A stretch of DNA of 64,000 nt from Enoplolaimus lenunculus. Its lineage: Eukaryota; Nematoda; Enoplea; Enoplida; Thoracostomopsidae. Position numbers and translations under genes: made by a program. The notes beneath the pieces are model-generated. The model did no database searches, was not told the origin of the DNA, and saw nothing but the letters and a program-made list of their open reading frames with translations. The stretch is taken from the NCBI GenBank assembly GCA_030248215.1, contig JASANG010001276.1, positions 62,001 through 126,000 on the forward strand, read 5' to 3'. The stretch's first letter is position 1. Every line of letters begins with the position of its first letter. Shown here one piece after another: positions 34,647-45,816 of this stretch.

Positions 34647-36096
34647 GAGCACAACTCTCATACGGTTGGAGGTTGTTTTGGGTGAAAATTTTTCGTAGCG
34701 AACAAAACAAACAAGAAAACTGTGTAGACGATCGGATGGGCATACAGAGGTGTTGGGAAGGCGCTTGAGCAATATACGACTACGAGCACAGCAGGAATAT
34801 TGGATAGCTGGGAGCATGGGATCCACACAACGCTAATCCTATTCGATGAGCTATATCTTAGCTACGCTTTCTAATGTTGTTACGAAGATGATTTGTTCCT
34901 TCCATTGCATTCGAATACTGGGGGTTCGGCAGGACCCCCGCGCACCTGTTGCCGCCCATGTATACACCCGTTATGGTTAAGGTAAAATTCAACGTCACTT
35001 TTTAATTTAGTTTTCCATTCTGTGATCACGCAGGTTTTCAATTTGTATATTCAAAAAATTTTCACAATTTTAGGAATTGACAATTTCAACAGCGTAGAAA
35101 GAGTTATTGATTAAGACTTGAACATAACAACGACTTCGGTCGGCGAGTTTGCCTTTAACCGCATGTTGGCCGAGCTGAGGGACTCAGTAAAACAGGTGCC
35201 TTCGCCAGAATTTTAAAACCAAAAACTTTGTGTTACGATTTAATGCTAAAATTGTGTTCGGGTAATCGTTCGCCAGCGTGGAAGCCACCTTTGTGTTAGT
35301 TGCGTTGTTGCGCACTTGTTCGAGTGTTTTTAAATCTGCGTAAGAGTATAATAGCTTTTTCAAAATGTTAAAGATGATAAAATATTCAGTGTTTTTATCC
35401 AAATAAAAAACGGTAAAATGTTAAGAATATTACACCTTGTGAAATGTATTATATACGCGGTAATGTAGCACTGAACTACAAGTTTTACAGACCGGACTCA
35501 CAGATCAGTGTCATATGTCTCAGGTTTTAAAATACTGATTTTCAAACCTCTAGGAACTACTATGTTTACAATTTTTTCAATTGAATCTCAATAGGTGATT
35601 TTGATTTCTCAAGAGGGCAAATCAACTTTGTTCCAAACATCATCACATTAAAATTCACATGATACAAAATATACATTTCAGTGGTAAAATTTCAAAAATT
35701 TATGCTCCGGTCTGTCACTCACGCATCTGCATGAATGACTAGAAATCGCTGTTATAAACCATGTTTTGCCGTTAGGAATAAAATGTTTTCTGTATATTCA
35801 ATTCGACTATATATTAAAAAAGCTGTTTTAGTAAAGCTTATACGGAAGGGTTTTACCGGTATTTCTTGGTAAAAAATGAGAAAAAAATTCAAAACCGTGT
35901 CAAACTTGGGTATACAAACTGAGAAACTTATTCCGTTCCGACTGTCGACAATAAAAGTTCTGAGAAAAACTATTACTTATGTAAATCTGATTGTTGCGTG
36001 GTGTTGTTAGCAAGCCAGAAACGTTTGGCCTGCGTGGCATTGTTGAGATATTTTTTTATCATTGAAATAATGTCAATAACAGCGGTCACACTATAC
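34647..36096. other. Mostly featureless; one possible isolated exon
   Basis: A minus-strand frame at 35402-35184 (about 72 codons) contains FNILKKLLYSYADLKTLEQV followed by RNNATNTKVAS, with a rhythm like a nematode F-box helix pair. No start ATG, partner exons or clear splice sites were found, so it is not called as a gene. The rest shows no recognisable feature. Confidence 0.25.
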
Positions 36097-36301
36097 TACA
36101 CTGCAAAAAAATGGTGAGTCAAACTAACTCTCTTCGAAATCAACTTTTCCTGACTACGTAAACTGTGTCAAAATTCGACTCCGCCAGGGTCAAATTGTGT
36201 CGAATTTGACTCAGGAGGAGTCAAATATTGACTCAGTTTGTGTTGACAGGAAAAGGTTATTTCGGAGAGAGTCAATTTGACTCACCATTTTTTGCAGTGT
36301 A
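36097..36301. mobile_element. Palindromic MITE P, full copy
   Basis: TACACTGCAAAAAAATGG to CCATTTTTTGCAGTGTA, with arms inverted over about 100 bases each and TA at both edges. It can fold into a single long hairpin. Confidence 0.88.
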
Positions 36302-36912
36302 TAAATATTAAGAATATCCGTCCGCAATATCTCAGAATCGATCCAGCCTTCCAACGTCTCAAACAACGCCCGAGACCAAATCAAAAATGGATAAAACAAA
36401 GCATGCACTTTGGTGCAATAGAAATGAACAGAAATATTGTGCATCAACCAAGCCATCGACTATTTTGCTTTTTTACTGTGGTAAAATAAAATACACAGGA
36501 AATTTCATATCAAAATACACCGAATGAGATCTGATTCAAAATTTTCGTAAAATGCTTATATTTTGAAAACTTTAAAAAATAAAAAATATGTAATTTGCAG
36601 ATTTTGGTCTTTTATCGTATTGCAAAATCAGTACCAAACATTAGACACAATATAAAAGTTAAAGCGAAAAATCAAACATAAACAGACACGACAGCATGAA
36701 TGAGAGTTGCACTGCAAACTGCGCATTACAACGTTTCGTTGCTGTCTGAGGAGGGCCTGATGTGATCCGGGGGTGCGGTACTGTAATTCACATAATGGTA
36801 ATTGCTGGGGTGACGAGTTTAAAGATAAACAGCTCAGAGCGATTGATATTAAGACTTTGGAAACAATGCAGCAGTGCGGCTATGTCGACTGATCCGCGAT
36901 GCCGTATCGATT
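36302..36912. other. Stretch without a recognised feature
   Basis: Between two palindromic MITEs; no coding motif, RNA gene or further repeat recognised. Confidence 0.3.
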
Positions 36913-37130
36913 TACACTGTAAAAAATGATGAGTCAAGTTGACTCCCTCCAAAATAGGCTTTTCGGGACTACACAAATTGAGTCACAAAATTTATCTCTC
37001 GGCCAGAATCAAATTCGATCAACCTATTCGCACGTTTGACTCTGGCGGAGTCGAATTTGACTCAGTTTGTGTAGTCCCGAAAAGCCTATTTCGGAGACAG
37101 TCAATTTGACTCACCATTTTTTGTAGTGTA
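36913..37130. mobile_element. Palindromic MITE P, full copy
   Basis: TACACTGTAAAAAATGATG to CCATTTTTTGTAGTGTA. The flank at 37133-37160 shares 26 identical bases with the flank of another P copy at 55510-55537. Confidence 0.86.
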
Positions 37131-37624
37131 AACCTTAGTGCGCCAATAGAAACGTAGGAGTAAGCTCTTGTAAAACTTTGTCTAATCACTACAATGACAA
37201 GTTCAGCCGAACTAATATTCAAACGCAGAACGCAGAACAGACGGCGTCGCCGAGGGGCCCGGGCCTGGGCCGGATCCGTGCACAAATTTTGGTCCGCGCG
37301 CCTAAGCGGACCGGGCCCGGGTTCTGGCACAATCTTTGGACCCAGGAGCATAAATCAATCGGAGCAGTGCGTGAGCTGTTTTTGTCTCATGAACCCATGA
37401 AATAGACCGTTGATTTGGTATTATAGTAAAAGATTTAGATACGTATTTTTAATCCCTAATTGCTTTCATGCAACGATTTTGAAACGAAGGGTTAATCTGC
37501 AAAAATTTCGAAGGATAGTTTCTTGAGTTTCTAAATCGCTCTCATTTACATCTATATACTGATGTAAAAAGTGTTGTAGTATACGGTACTAAGCAAGCGA
37601 GGCTTGTTGGTTATCTAGAATCTT

Positions 37625-37734
37625 GGCCAATGTTACTTTTAGGGCCGTAACAGTAGATTAAGCGTATTCCTAAGCCTAAGCCTAAGCCTAAGCGTTGCAA
37701 AAGCGTATTCCTTAGCCAAACCCTAAGCGGGCCA
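37625..37734 (+). mobile_element. TTAGGC-bearing MITE, family B copy 3, truncated
   Basis: GGCCAATGTTACTTTTAGGG start and four CCTAAG units, then the element stops before the B core and right end. Confidence 0.7.
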
Positions 37735-38207
37735 GAATCTTGAACTGCAGAACTTTCTGCTGCTATTTTAAGAAATTCTGTTGATGACGTGCAAACACAA
37801 TGCTACTTCTGTTGTTATCCAATCTCACTAGACGACGTGCTTAGTATACAAGCAATAATACGGACGACTCGGAACAGCATTTTAAGTTAAGGTGGCAACG
37901 TAGTAACCGGAACTCGCAGCCTTTTGCGTCCGTCTGTCATTGGAGCTCGTGTGGCTCTGAAGGCAGCTGCACTGAACAGTATTTGGCAAAATATAAAGAA
38001 TATTGTTATGTTTACATGATTTGTTTTATGTTTTGTTTCCTACTTGAAACCTAAGTAAAATTCACGGCCCAGGACCTAAAAAGCCGGCTGGCTCCAATGA
38101 TGATCCAATTTAATTCCAGGAAGAAAACAGAAATTGTCCCAGTATGACAATTATCACCGGTTAGCGAGTAGTAGGTTTTAAACTCGCGACGTCCTGCAAT
38201 TGCAGAC
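37735..38207. other. Stretch without a recognised feature
   Basis: No gene or repeat recognised. Confidence 0.3.
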
Positions 38208-38366
38208 ACGCCCGTAGCCAGCTCATCATGCTAGGAGTACTAAAAATTTTCATGAGGAGCGTACAAGTGTTTTCGTGGACTTACAAGCAAGGTCGAAAAT
38301 TTTCTCAGTCGGACAAGGTTTTTCCACGGTGGAGAGCCCACTTTGGCCCCGGTTGGCTACGAGCCC
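38208..38366. mobile_element. hAT-like MITE family F, copy 2
   Basis: CACGCCCGTAGCCAGCTC and GGTTGGCTACGAGCCCG are inverted ends. The flanks ATTGCAGA and ATTGCGGG match at 6 of 8 positions. Same length and internal words (TACAAGC, AAAATTTTC) as copy 1. Confidence 0.75.
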
Positions 38367-38781
38367 GATTGCGGGTCTTAAAATTCGAGCTGAAGTATTA
38401 CAAATAAATGCAAAAAAGTTGCTTAATTTCTAAACGCGGCATTCACTTTTATTTGAAAGTTTACAAGACTTATCATTAACTCGAACCAACAGAAACAAAG
38501 TTAACTTTTAGACTGTGCTATCATGTAAGCAGCAAGCGCCTGTTATAATAAAATTTGCCATGCCGGTTTCGTTACTAGTACGGTTTGTAAATTGTCTCAA
38601 TTTCCCACTAGACCAATTTTTTCAAATTAAATTTCCTTCCTGACGCGTTTTTCAAAACCGTACTTGGAAATGGTTGCGTCAATTTTCCACACGGCGGGCA
38701 CACGATAAAATGGATGACGCATAATCAGTAAAGACAGACCGTATATTCAAAATAATCATGTGACTATATACAAAACTGAAC
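38367..38781. other. Stretch without a recognised feature
   Basis: AT-rich sequence between family F and family C elements; no supported gene. Confidence 0.3.
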
Positions 38782-39000
38782 GGCTCATGTATAGAACAGG
38801 GCCGGATTGCTTTCCTCCGGGGCCGCAATAGAATCCGTTTAAGCTTTTAGACTAACTTTTTTGCTTAGGCTTTAGGCTTAGGCTTATGCTTAGGCTTAGG
38901 AATAGGCGCATCCGTACGTTTAGGCTTAGGCTTAGGCGTTAAGGCTTAGGCTTAGGAATATGCTTATACTACTGTTCCGGCCCTGTTCTATACATTGGCC
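38782..39000 (-). mobile_element. TTAGGC-bearing MITE, family C copy 3
   Basis: GGCTCATGTATAGAACAGGG to CCTGTTCTATACATTGGCC with several TTAGGC runs on the plus strand. AACTGAAC on both sides is a perfect 8-bp target duplication. Confidence 0.9.
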
Positions 39001-39202
39001 AACTGAACAATGAATTTCGAAGCCATCTAAAAAGTTGAAACAAATGTATGTTTTGAAAATGCTATGGTTGAAATAGCAAACCGTGCAGACATGTTTGTTA
39101 TTCGATTTCGCTTTCAGTTGAATTAATTCTATTTCACTTTAATCTAAAAAAGCGTAATGCAGAGCGCATGCATTATTCGCTAGTTGTTTCTAAAGGTCAG
39201 TT

Positions 39203-39449
39203 GGCATCCATGTGTAGAACAAGGCTGGAACGTTTTTCTGCGAAGCTGTAATAGAGTCTGTTTAACCTTGAGAATATCTTTTTTTGCTTAGACTTAGGCT
39301 TATAGCCTTAGGAATAGAGGAATAGGCTCATCGTTCCGTTTTAAGGCTTAGGCTTAGGCTTAGGCTTAGACTTAGGCTTAGGCTTAGGCTTAGACTTAGG
39401 CTTAGGCTTAGGATTATGCTTTGTTTCGGTCCTGTTCTATACATGGACC
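39203..39449 (-). mobile_element. TTAGGC-bearing MITE, family C copy 4, longest telomere-like array
   Basis: GGCATCCATGTGTAGAAC to GTTCTATACATGGACC, flanked by perfect 8-bp duplications GGTCAGTT. Positions 39344-39414 are an almost pure array of about twelve TTAGGC units with two TTAGAC variants. Confidence 0.92.
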
Positions 39450-39618
39450 GGTCAGTTTGATCTGGTTTCAAATGTAAAGACTATTCTTGCAAAAAAATTC
39501 TAGATTTTGTGTTGATAATCGCGAGCGTACTCAGTTGTAAAAAGTAAAAATAAAGAAAGCACAGCGCTTTAGACTGAAGGCTAAAGCTTGATAATTTTCA
39601 GGTCTGGTGTAGGTTTTG

Positions 39619-39810
39619 GGCCAATGTTACTTTTAGGGCCGTATCAGTAGATTACACGGTATTAATAAGCCTAAGCTTAAGCCTAAGCGTTCTAAAAGCA
39701 TATTCCTAAGCCTAAGCCTACGCCTAAGCAAAGAAATGTAGTCTAGAATGTAAGCCTACTCTTTTACAGACACGCCAGAAACCGGGACGATCCTAAAAGT
39801 AACATAGTCC
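39619..39810 (+). mobile_element. TTAGGC-bearing MITE, family B copy 4
   Basis: GGGCCAATGTTACTTTTAGG to CCTAAAAGTAACATAGTCC; flanks TAGGTTTT and TAGGTTTG agree at 7 of 8. CCTAAGC units occur in both inner parts and the B core TAGTCTAGAATGTAAGCC is present. Confidence 0.87.
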
Positions 39811-40111
39811 TAGGTTTGGATCGAAATTGAAGCATTAGGTTAAGTTTACGTTTGCGGTGCTCAGATCAGTTGGTGTCGGTATATGTGCAAGGCTGTGTAT
39901 ACAAGGCAAACATTGTCATATATGTGACATTCCGTATAACAAGTTGTTGCCACCACAGTGTGTTGTAAACGGTAGTTTACCAGATAGAGTGCAAGCGGCA
40001 AATGTGCACAAGTTCCTAAAGGTGTGGAACAGACCGTATAACTCCATCAGGGGTTCCTTTGGCTGGTACCAAATTCAAATTAGCATAGTGTGAGTAAAGC
40101 TAGCAAGGGGT
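39811..40111 (+). other. Open frame of unknown nature
   Basis: A 78-codon frame at 39857-40093 contains CIQGKHCHICDIPYNKLL and WNRPYNSIRGSFGWYQI. The composition is more protein-like than most frames nearby, but no family, splice partner or promoter is recognised. It lies between two TTAGGC-bearing MITEs. Confidence 0.2.
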
Positions 40112-40288
40112 GGCCAATGTATAGAACAGAGTAGTAGTATAAGCATATTTCTTAGCCTAAAGCCTAAACTTGGGCTTATACCTAAGTCTCTAGTTTAAAC
40201 CTAAGCAAAAAAATAGTCTCAACATTAAGCTTAGTCTATTGCAGTCCCACAAAAAGCGTTTTAAATACCGCTTATCTTTACATGGGCT
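40112..40288 (+). mobile_element. Hybrid MITE: C-type left end, A-type right end
   Basis: GGCCAATGTATAGAACAGAG is a C end; the right end (CTTATCTTTACATGGGC) is an A end. Degraded TTAGGC units lie between. No clear target duplication, as expected for a recombinant copy. Confidence 0.72.
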
Positions 40289-40349
40289 TAAAGAGTTACC
40301 GTAGTCTTGGATTGATGGATAATTGGTGTAAAAGTATTACAATCATGTC

Positions 40350-40550
40350 GGCCAATGTTACTGTTAGGGGCGAAAAACAGTAGATTATGCGTTTTCCTAA
40401 GCCTTAAGCGTAAACATGAGACTTTCACAAATGTGTTCTTAAGCGTAAGCCTAAACCTAAGAATAAGCAAAAAAATGTAATCTAGAATCTAAACCTACTC
40501 TTTTATAGACCCGCACCAGAAACCTGGACGCCCCTAAAGTAACATGGGCC
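40350..40550 (+). mobile_element. TTAGGC-bearing MITE, family B copy 5
   Basis: GGCCAATGTTACTGTTAGGG to CCCCTAAAGTAACATGGGCC with perfect 8-bp flanking duplications ATCATGTC. Core GTAATCTAGAATCTAAACC present. Confidence 0.92.
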
Positions 40551-40946
40551 ATCATGTCAATCCAGACTGCTATGATGGTGAAAAACTTAAAATGGATACT
40601 TTGTGGATTCCACGGAAAAAATGTTAAATTGAAATTTTAAACTTTTAAACGCAATGTGTAAAAATAGCTTGAGATAATATAAAATATTAACTTTTTTAAC
40701 CTATAAATTCTGTCACATTTAATTTTCATTCTACCGTAAAATAGTCTAAAATACCATGATTGTGGTGTATAATATATGTTAGGATTTGGAGTGCACCACG
40801 TTTTAAAATAAAACTTTTTCCTGCAGCAATTTTGCGTTAAATAATATGTTTTGTTAAGCAAAAACGAAATTTCGCTTTACAGTTTCATTTATTTCCTGTG
40901 AAAACTGATAGTAGAGCAGTGTGTTTTTAAAGAAAAGCTTGCTTAA
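40551..40946. other. Stretch without a recognised feature
   Basis: AT-rich; no gene or transposon end recognised. Confidence 0.3.
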
Positions 40947-41650
40947 ACCAAAGAGTGCCATGATACTCCTAACACGAAGAGTATGCAACTGAGCACATTC
41001 TGTGTAGAAAACAATGTACCCGGCACGAGTTGCATTGTCAAAGTTTCCAGTAAACATAAATACGTTGCATTCCCATATGGTCATACTGTAGTGACCCGAA
41101 TAAGAGGTGGGGACTGATATTTATTTGGTCTCTCCAGAGGGTACCCCCTAGTTATTCGGTTACGGACTGTTATTTATTTTTAACTCACGCTCCACCGCCC
41201 TTCGTTACTGATATATATCCGGTACTGCAATTATCCGTTGAATTAAACGTTTATTTGTCTTGTGTCAATTGCTGGAGCGATAATACAAGGTTATACTTAG
41301 GAATGTACTTTTAAAATTTAAAGCACGTTTTAAAGTTTCGAACTCAAATTATTTGGTCCTGGAGTAAGTTATGCGCTACAATTATGGTTAATTGACATTT
41401 ACGGACTCTAATTAGGGATACGAACTCCTATTGATTCGGACTCAAAATGGGGACCTCCTCTTATTACCCCCTTATTCGGGTCAGTACAGTACATACTCAG
41501 TTTAAGTTCTTAACCGGTCGAAGCAATATAGTGTGCAGTAAAGCTAAAATCGACCCCCCTTTAAAACGCAATGCGTGCTGGTACATCTTGTACCATGCAC
41601 CGCCTAGGTAGTTGCACACTCCCGTTTAACACTACCCATTCTTGGTTAAA
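40947..41650. mobile_element. MITE E split by a MITE D insertion
   Basis: The left part (40947-41083: AAGAGTATGCAACTGAGCAC, AACAATGTACCCGGCACG) and right part (41492-41650: AAACGCAATGCGTGCTGG, GGTAGTTGCACACTCC) are the two halves of family E, as seen whole at 59141-59460. A D element sits between them. Confidence 0.75.
41084..41491 (+). mobile_element. MITE family D, complete copy
   Basis: TACTGTAGTGACCCGAATAA to TTATTCGGGTCAGTACAGTA; inverted ends of about 22 bases with TA at both edges. Inside are repeated GGACTC/GGGATAC words and GTTGAATTAAACGTTTATTTG. No coding capacity. Confidence 0.9.
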
Positions 41651-42002
41651 CGGACCACAATCTGTTCATTTTAATGGAAAAATTTTCAGTTAGTATTTAA
41701 ATATGAATTACGGAAAATCTTCTATAGAAGGAAGCATATCCTAATAGAACTGTGGCTAGGGTTTTTAACGATTCTCCGGCTCTTACACTCCTGCGTATTT
41801 ATTCATCGCCTGAACGATGTTATCGGTGTATTTCTTGTTGCAATGCCTTAAATAAATCAACACAAACATTACTTCGAACCAGGATTTATTGCTTGACTAG
41901 TTTATGGTGTAAGCTGTAATTCACAGGATAGCACTAGGCTCAGCCTTTGCAACACACTGAATTTAATATTTCAGAGAGTGCTCCGTTTATATTAAATATT
42001 AG

Positions 42003-42424
42003 GACTGAACCGGAAATCTGCCTCCGGCTCCGGTTCCAACAGAATATCGACCTCCGGATCCGGTAGAATTCCTGCATGAAGTTCCAGCAATTTTGGCAGC
42101 GAAATTTTGCATACTTTTACAAAATTTATTTGTTTGCGGCGTTTTGTTTTAACTTACGGAGCAATTTTGATTAATGAAACTGTTGAGATTTTGTAGAAAA
42201 TAAGCGTGAAACCAAAAAATTTAACATTAAACACCTTATAGATATTTGGTAAAATTAGCAAATTAAACATCATTTTAACTACGTAAATTCGCCTTACCTC
42301 CGGCTTCACCTCCGGTAACGGCGTCACCTGCGGCTCCGGTTCCGGCAAATTTTGGTGACCACCGACTCCTACAAAGTTGACATACGGCTCCGGTTCTGAT
42401 ATTTTTCACCACTGTTGCACCCTG
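42003..42424. mobile_element. MITE family H, copy 4
   Basis: A CCTCCGGCTCCGGTTCC-rich left part, the AT-rich core shared with 18500-18690, then CACCTCCGG repeats and the end CACCACTGTTGCACCCTG. About 420 bases. Confidence 0.65.
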
Positions 42425-42539
42425 ATATAATACATAGACATATTTCACTAAAAAGCACTGTATATAACATATATTGGAAAAAATCGTATTTTTGGCGTTA
42501 GAAAATAAGATCGTAGGTACTCTCTCTCTCCAACAGTAT

Positions 42540-42623
42540 ACTACCGGAAACATACCTCCGGAACCGGCAAAATATGTTGAACCATGGCTCGGATTCCGGG
42601 TTTTCACCTCCGGTTTCACCCTG
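42540..42623. mobile_element. Fragment of MITE family H
   Basis: CATACCTCCGGAACCGGC to TTTTCACCTCCGGTTTCACCCTG; an H-type end pair with the core deleted. Confidence 0.5.
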
Positions 42624-43218
42624 CTGTCCAACTAATTTCAATTATGTAATACTCCGGCGTTGAAGTGCAGTTTAACTATTGTTCAAAATTGCAATACCTG
42701 CCAGCTCAACCCAAGATTGAAGCCAATTAAAAATTGATAATTTTATATTTTTACAGCCGCCCGCACATACAAATTGTATTTTATTGAGCCACGGAAATAC
42801 AAAGCCATTAATACATTAAAAACAAATCAAAAACTACAAATTATAATAAAACAAATGAAAAAAATAGGTAATCAGGTTAACAATTCAGACTGGCGTCAGC
42901 TGGCGAACAAAAATTCGCGTAGAGGAAAAAAATGTAGGCTTGTTCCTCAAACCTATACAGTGGTCCCGGTAAATATTGTTTTGTGTTATTTTTTACAACG
43001 TTTAAATAGTGATTGATATATGCCTATTTTAAGCCCAACGAGCCTACACTGGATATTTTTTCCAAAACCAGAGGTACCACTGTATATTTATGCAGAGTTG
43101 TTGCGCTGTGTAAAAAAACGTCGAAATATGGCTATTAAGCAGACCAGGTTTTCAAACTGCAGCAGAGCAAAATAAGGTTTTTGGGAATGAATCAAAGTTT
43201 GGATAGTCACACAAAATC
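42624..43218. other. Stretch without a recognised feature
   Basis: An 80-codon frame at 42774-43016 is Lys/Asn-rich and follows TTTTTACAG, but has no family motif and no partner exon. Not called as a gene. Confidence 0.3.
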
Positions 43219-43290
43219 AAGCCAATGTTACTTTTAGGGCCGTAATAGTAGAGTAAACGTATTCTTAATCCTAAGCCTAAGCCTTAAGTA
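43219..43290 (+). mobile_element. TTAGGC-bearing MITE, family B copy 6, cut off
   Basis: GCCAATGTTACTTTTAGGGC start with CCTAAGCCTAAGC; interrupted at about 43290 where inverted-repeat element I begins. Confidence 0.65.
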
Positions 43291-44054
43291 CAACTTAACT
43301 GGCTGGACGGACTAAAACTGGAATTGTTATGTGCATAGTGTATCTGATAATTCATTAAGTTTAGCTTAAACTAAAAATATGTAAGATTTTAAATGAGTTT
43401 AAGAGCAACCTTACCTGTTAGCCTAGTTAATCTAGAAAGTTAGTTTAATGCTACTGAATTAGTTAAGCTTAAAGTTTAAGCTTTTAAAGAATCGCAGGTA
43501 TATCAGGTATACAGAACAAGCCAATTGCAAAACCACGGCTAATTTTTGTGTCACACAGTTAAACTTTTGTTTTTTAGAGCTAATACGCCAACTATAGAGA
43601 AAATCCTATAAAAGCTGACCATAGCATATATCAAGGACCTACAAAACACTACTCATACATTTCTAAATTTTGACCATATTAAATATGAATTCGGTCATGC
43701 AGAGTATACAAGGGGAGAGATAAATACTCCCGGTGAGATATAAAAGTAATAAACACCTCCTAATGAAATCTTCGCTGCGCCTCTTTCGGGTTTGAAGTAA
43801 AATCCGTCATTTACACGTCGAAATTTTAATAACTGACTTGTATAGCGGCATTTTTGGCAGTTCAGTGTCTGAGGAACATCAGTCCAATGCTGAACCGTTC
43901 AAGCGCTGTGATTACACTTTATGTTCCGCGAAGCTATGATACAAACAATAAACGTGCCGCTGCTTGCTGAATACAGTTAAATATTTCATTATGGAAACTT
44001 TCGCGAGAATGAAACTTCGATTTGAGATTGGCCTGATTTGTAGGTTTTACCAAC

Positions 44055-44256
44055 GACCCATGTAAAGATCAGAGGCGGAACGTTTTTCTGCGGGACTGGA
44101 GTAGAAAAATGATTAAGCTTTAGACTATTTTTCGCTTTGGATAGGTTTAGGTCTAAGTTCATTCTTACGTTTAGGCCTAGGCTTTAGATTTAGGCTTAGG
44201 CTAAAGCTTAGGAATATGTTTATACTACGATTACGGCCCTGCATTATAGATTGGCT
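44055..44256 (-). mobile_element. Hybrid MITE: A-type left end, C-type right end
   Basis: GACCCATGTAAAGATCAGAG is an A end; TTACGGCCCTGCATTATAG with ATTGGC is a C end. Degraded TTAGGC/TTAGGT units lie between. It is nested in element I. Confidence 0.7.
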
Positions 44257-44480
44257 ATACCAACTATATAATGCTTGGATTTCCGAAACTCTACTTAAGT
44301 ACAACTTCATTCTTAACTATTTGCTAAAACTACTTATATACACATCTTAATGTTTCTGAAACTTTACTTAAGTTGTTTTATCCCAAAAATATAAGTATTT
44401 GCTTAAATCGACGACTTATGTAATGACTTTTAAGCATAAATTAATTAAATACTGAAGTAAGATTTCAGAAACCCAGCCAT
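44257..44480. repeat. TACTTAAGT-rich palindromic repeat
   Basis: GAAACTCTACTTAAGTACAA at the left and GAAGTAAGATTTCAGAAACC at the right form loose inverted ends around AACTTAAGT-type words. Related words occur at 50190-50300 (GTGAAACCCTACTTAAGTAC), so it is a dispersed MITE-like repeat. Confidence 0.45.
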
Positions 44481-45816
44481 TGGCTCAATTTTGTTGAATA
44501 TTTCAAATTGTAAAAGTTGGAACACATTTTACGTCCGGCTAAATAGAATGAGACATTTTTAGTGAAAATGTTACATAACACATTCCTCTGCAAATAGATA
44601 TATTTAGTACAATTATATTTGGTTCAATTGAATTTCACTTAGATTCTGTAATATTTTGTCCACGTCTATTTTTAGTCTATAACAGTTATAAAAGCGAACA
44701 GTAGGTTGAAATACCTAAACACGTTGTATCTTAGTATAAAATTCATGCTTCGAAAAAGCTAGACGCACAGTTTTGGTCTTTTAAACCTAAGTATTAAAAT
44801 ATTCAATTCTGAAGAAAGCATTGGTTAACTTTAGCTCTGAGAACAAATTAACCAAATATATTAAACAGTTCACAATCTTAAATCTTTATTCTGCATTTAA
44901 GTAGGTTTGTTACAATTTCAAAAAAATTTTCTTTCTAATCAATGTGATACGTGCAAAGTTACGATGTCAATTCGATGGAAATATACCATCTGATACATTT
45001 GTCGAGTTTGACGTCGATTTCCTTGTATAATAAAGATCACAAATTGCTTGTTTTTTGGCACCACCATGCTATCTGTACACCTTTTTGGTTCTCACGTCGC
45101 TCGCGGCTATACGAACTCACCAAAAACAACTACTTATCCACAATGTAAGGTTTACACATGCGTATAAACTGCTGCTATGCTTGTGTCTGGTAATTTCTAA
45201 ATGCGGTTTGCATATATATACTAAAAGATCAAAACGCTATAAGGTATATACCGCAATAAAGTTTGAGGTGTATATGAAGCGAATGGTGCCCTAGTGAACA
45301 CTCAAACCTATTGGTAGGCACTGGACTCCTACTGAGGTTAAAAGCCACCATATATATAATGATTTGTGAAAAACTGTGACTAAATATTCAAATATCAGAA
45401 ACAGACATTAGCGAATGAAAAACTTATTCAGAACATGAAATGGGTTTAGTTGTTTTCGGTATAATATAATAGTTTATGGATGTTGAAGGGCTTTTAGTTC
45501 ATATATATCTTGGCGTTTGCATTTCACACCAGGGACGCATATGTGTTAGAAGTTGCAGCTATCAAGACTACTTGTACAGAATTGGACTAAAATATTATAC
45601 TGTGCGTGCAACTTTATTTGAAACAAATCGTTTTCGGATACCGCGCACCTCAGATAATATTTGCACTGTAAATGCTGTGATTTTTCATATTTTAATATTT
45701 GAGCTTTACCAGTCTCTAAAAGCTTAAACTAAATTGATTTATGTTCAAGCTAATGCAGCAGTATTAAACTAACTTTCTAGATTAACTAAACTATAACAGG
45801 TAGGTTTACGCTTAGA

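Noticed and set aside
39344-39414. Real telomere end or chromosome-fusion scar
   Set aside because: The array is enclosed by matching inverted ends and a perfect 8-bp target duplication, so it was carried in by an element.
39857-40093. Protein-coding gene
   Set aside because: Single short frame with no family, no partner exon and transposons on both sides; listed only as an open frame.
42774-43016. Exon following TTTTTACAG
   Set aside because: Lys/Asn-rich as expected of AT-rich non-coding DNA; no matching exon up- or downstream.
44951-45727. Transposase gene of element I
   Set aside because: The frames there are short, unlinked and show no DDE/D or zinc-finger pattern.
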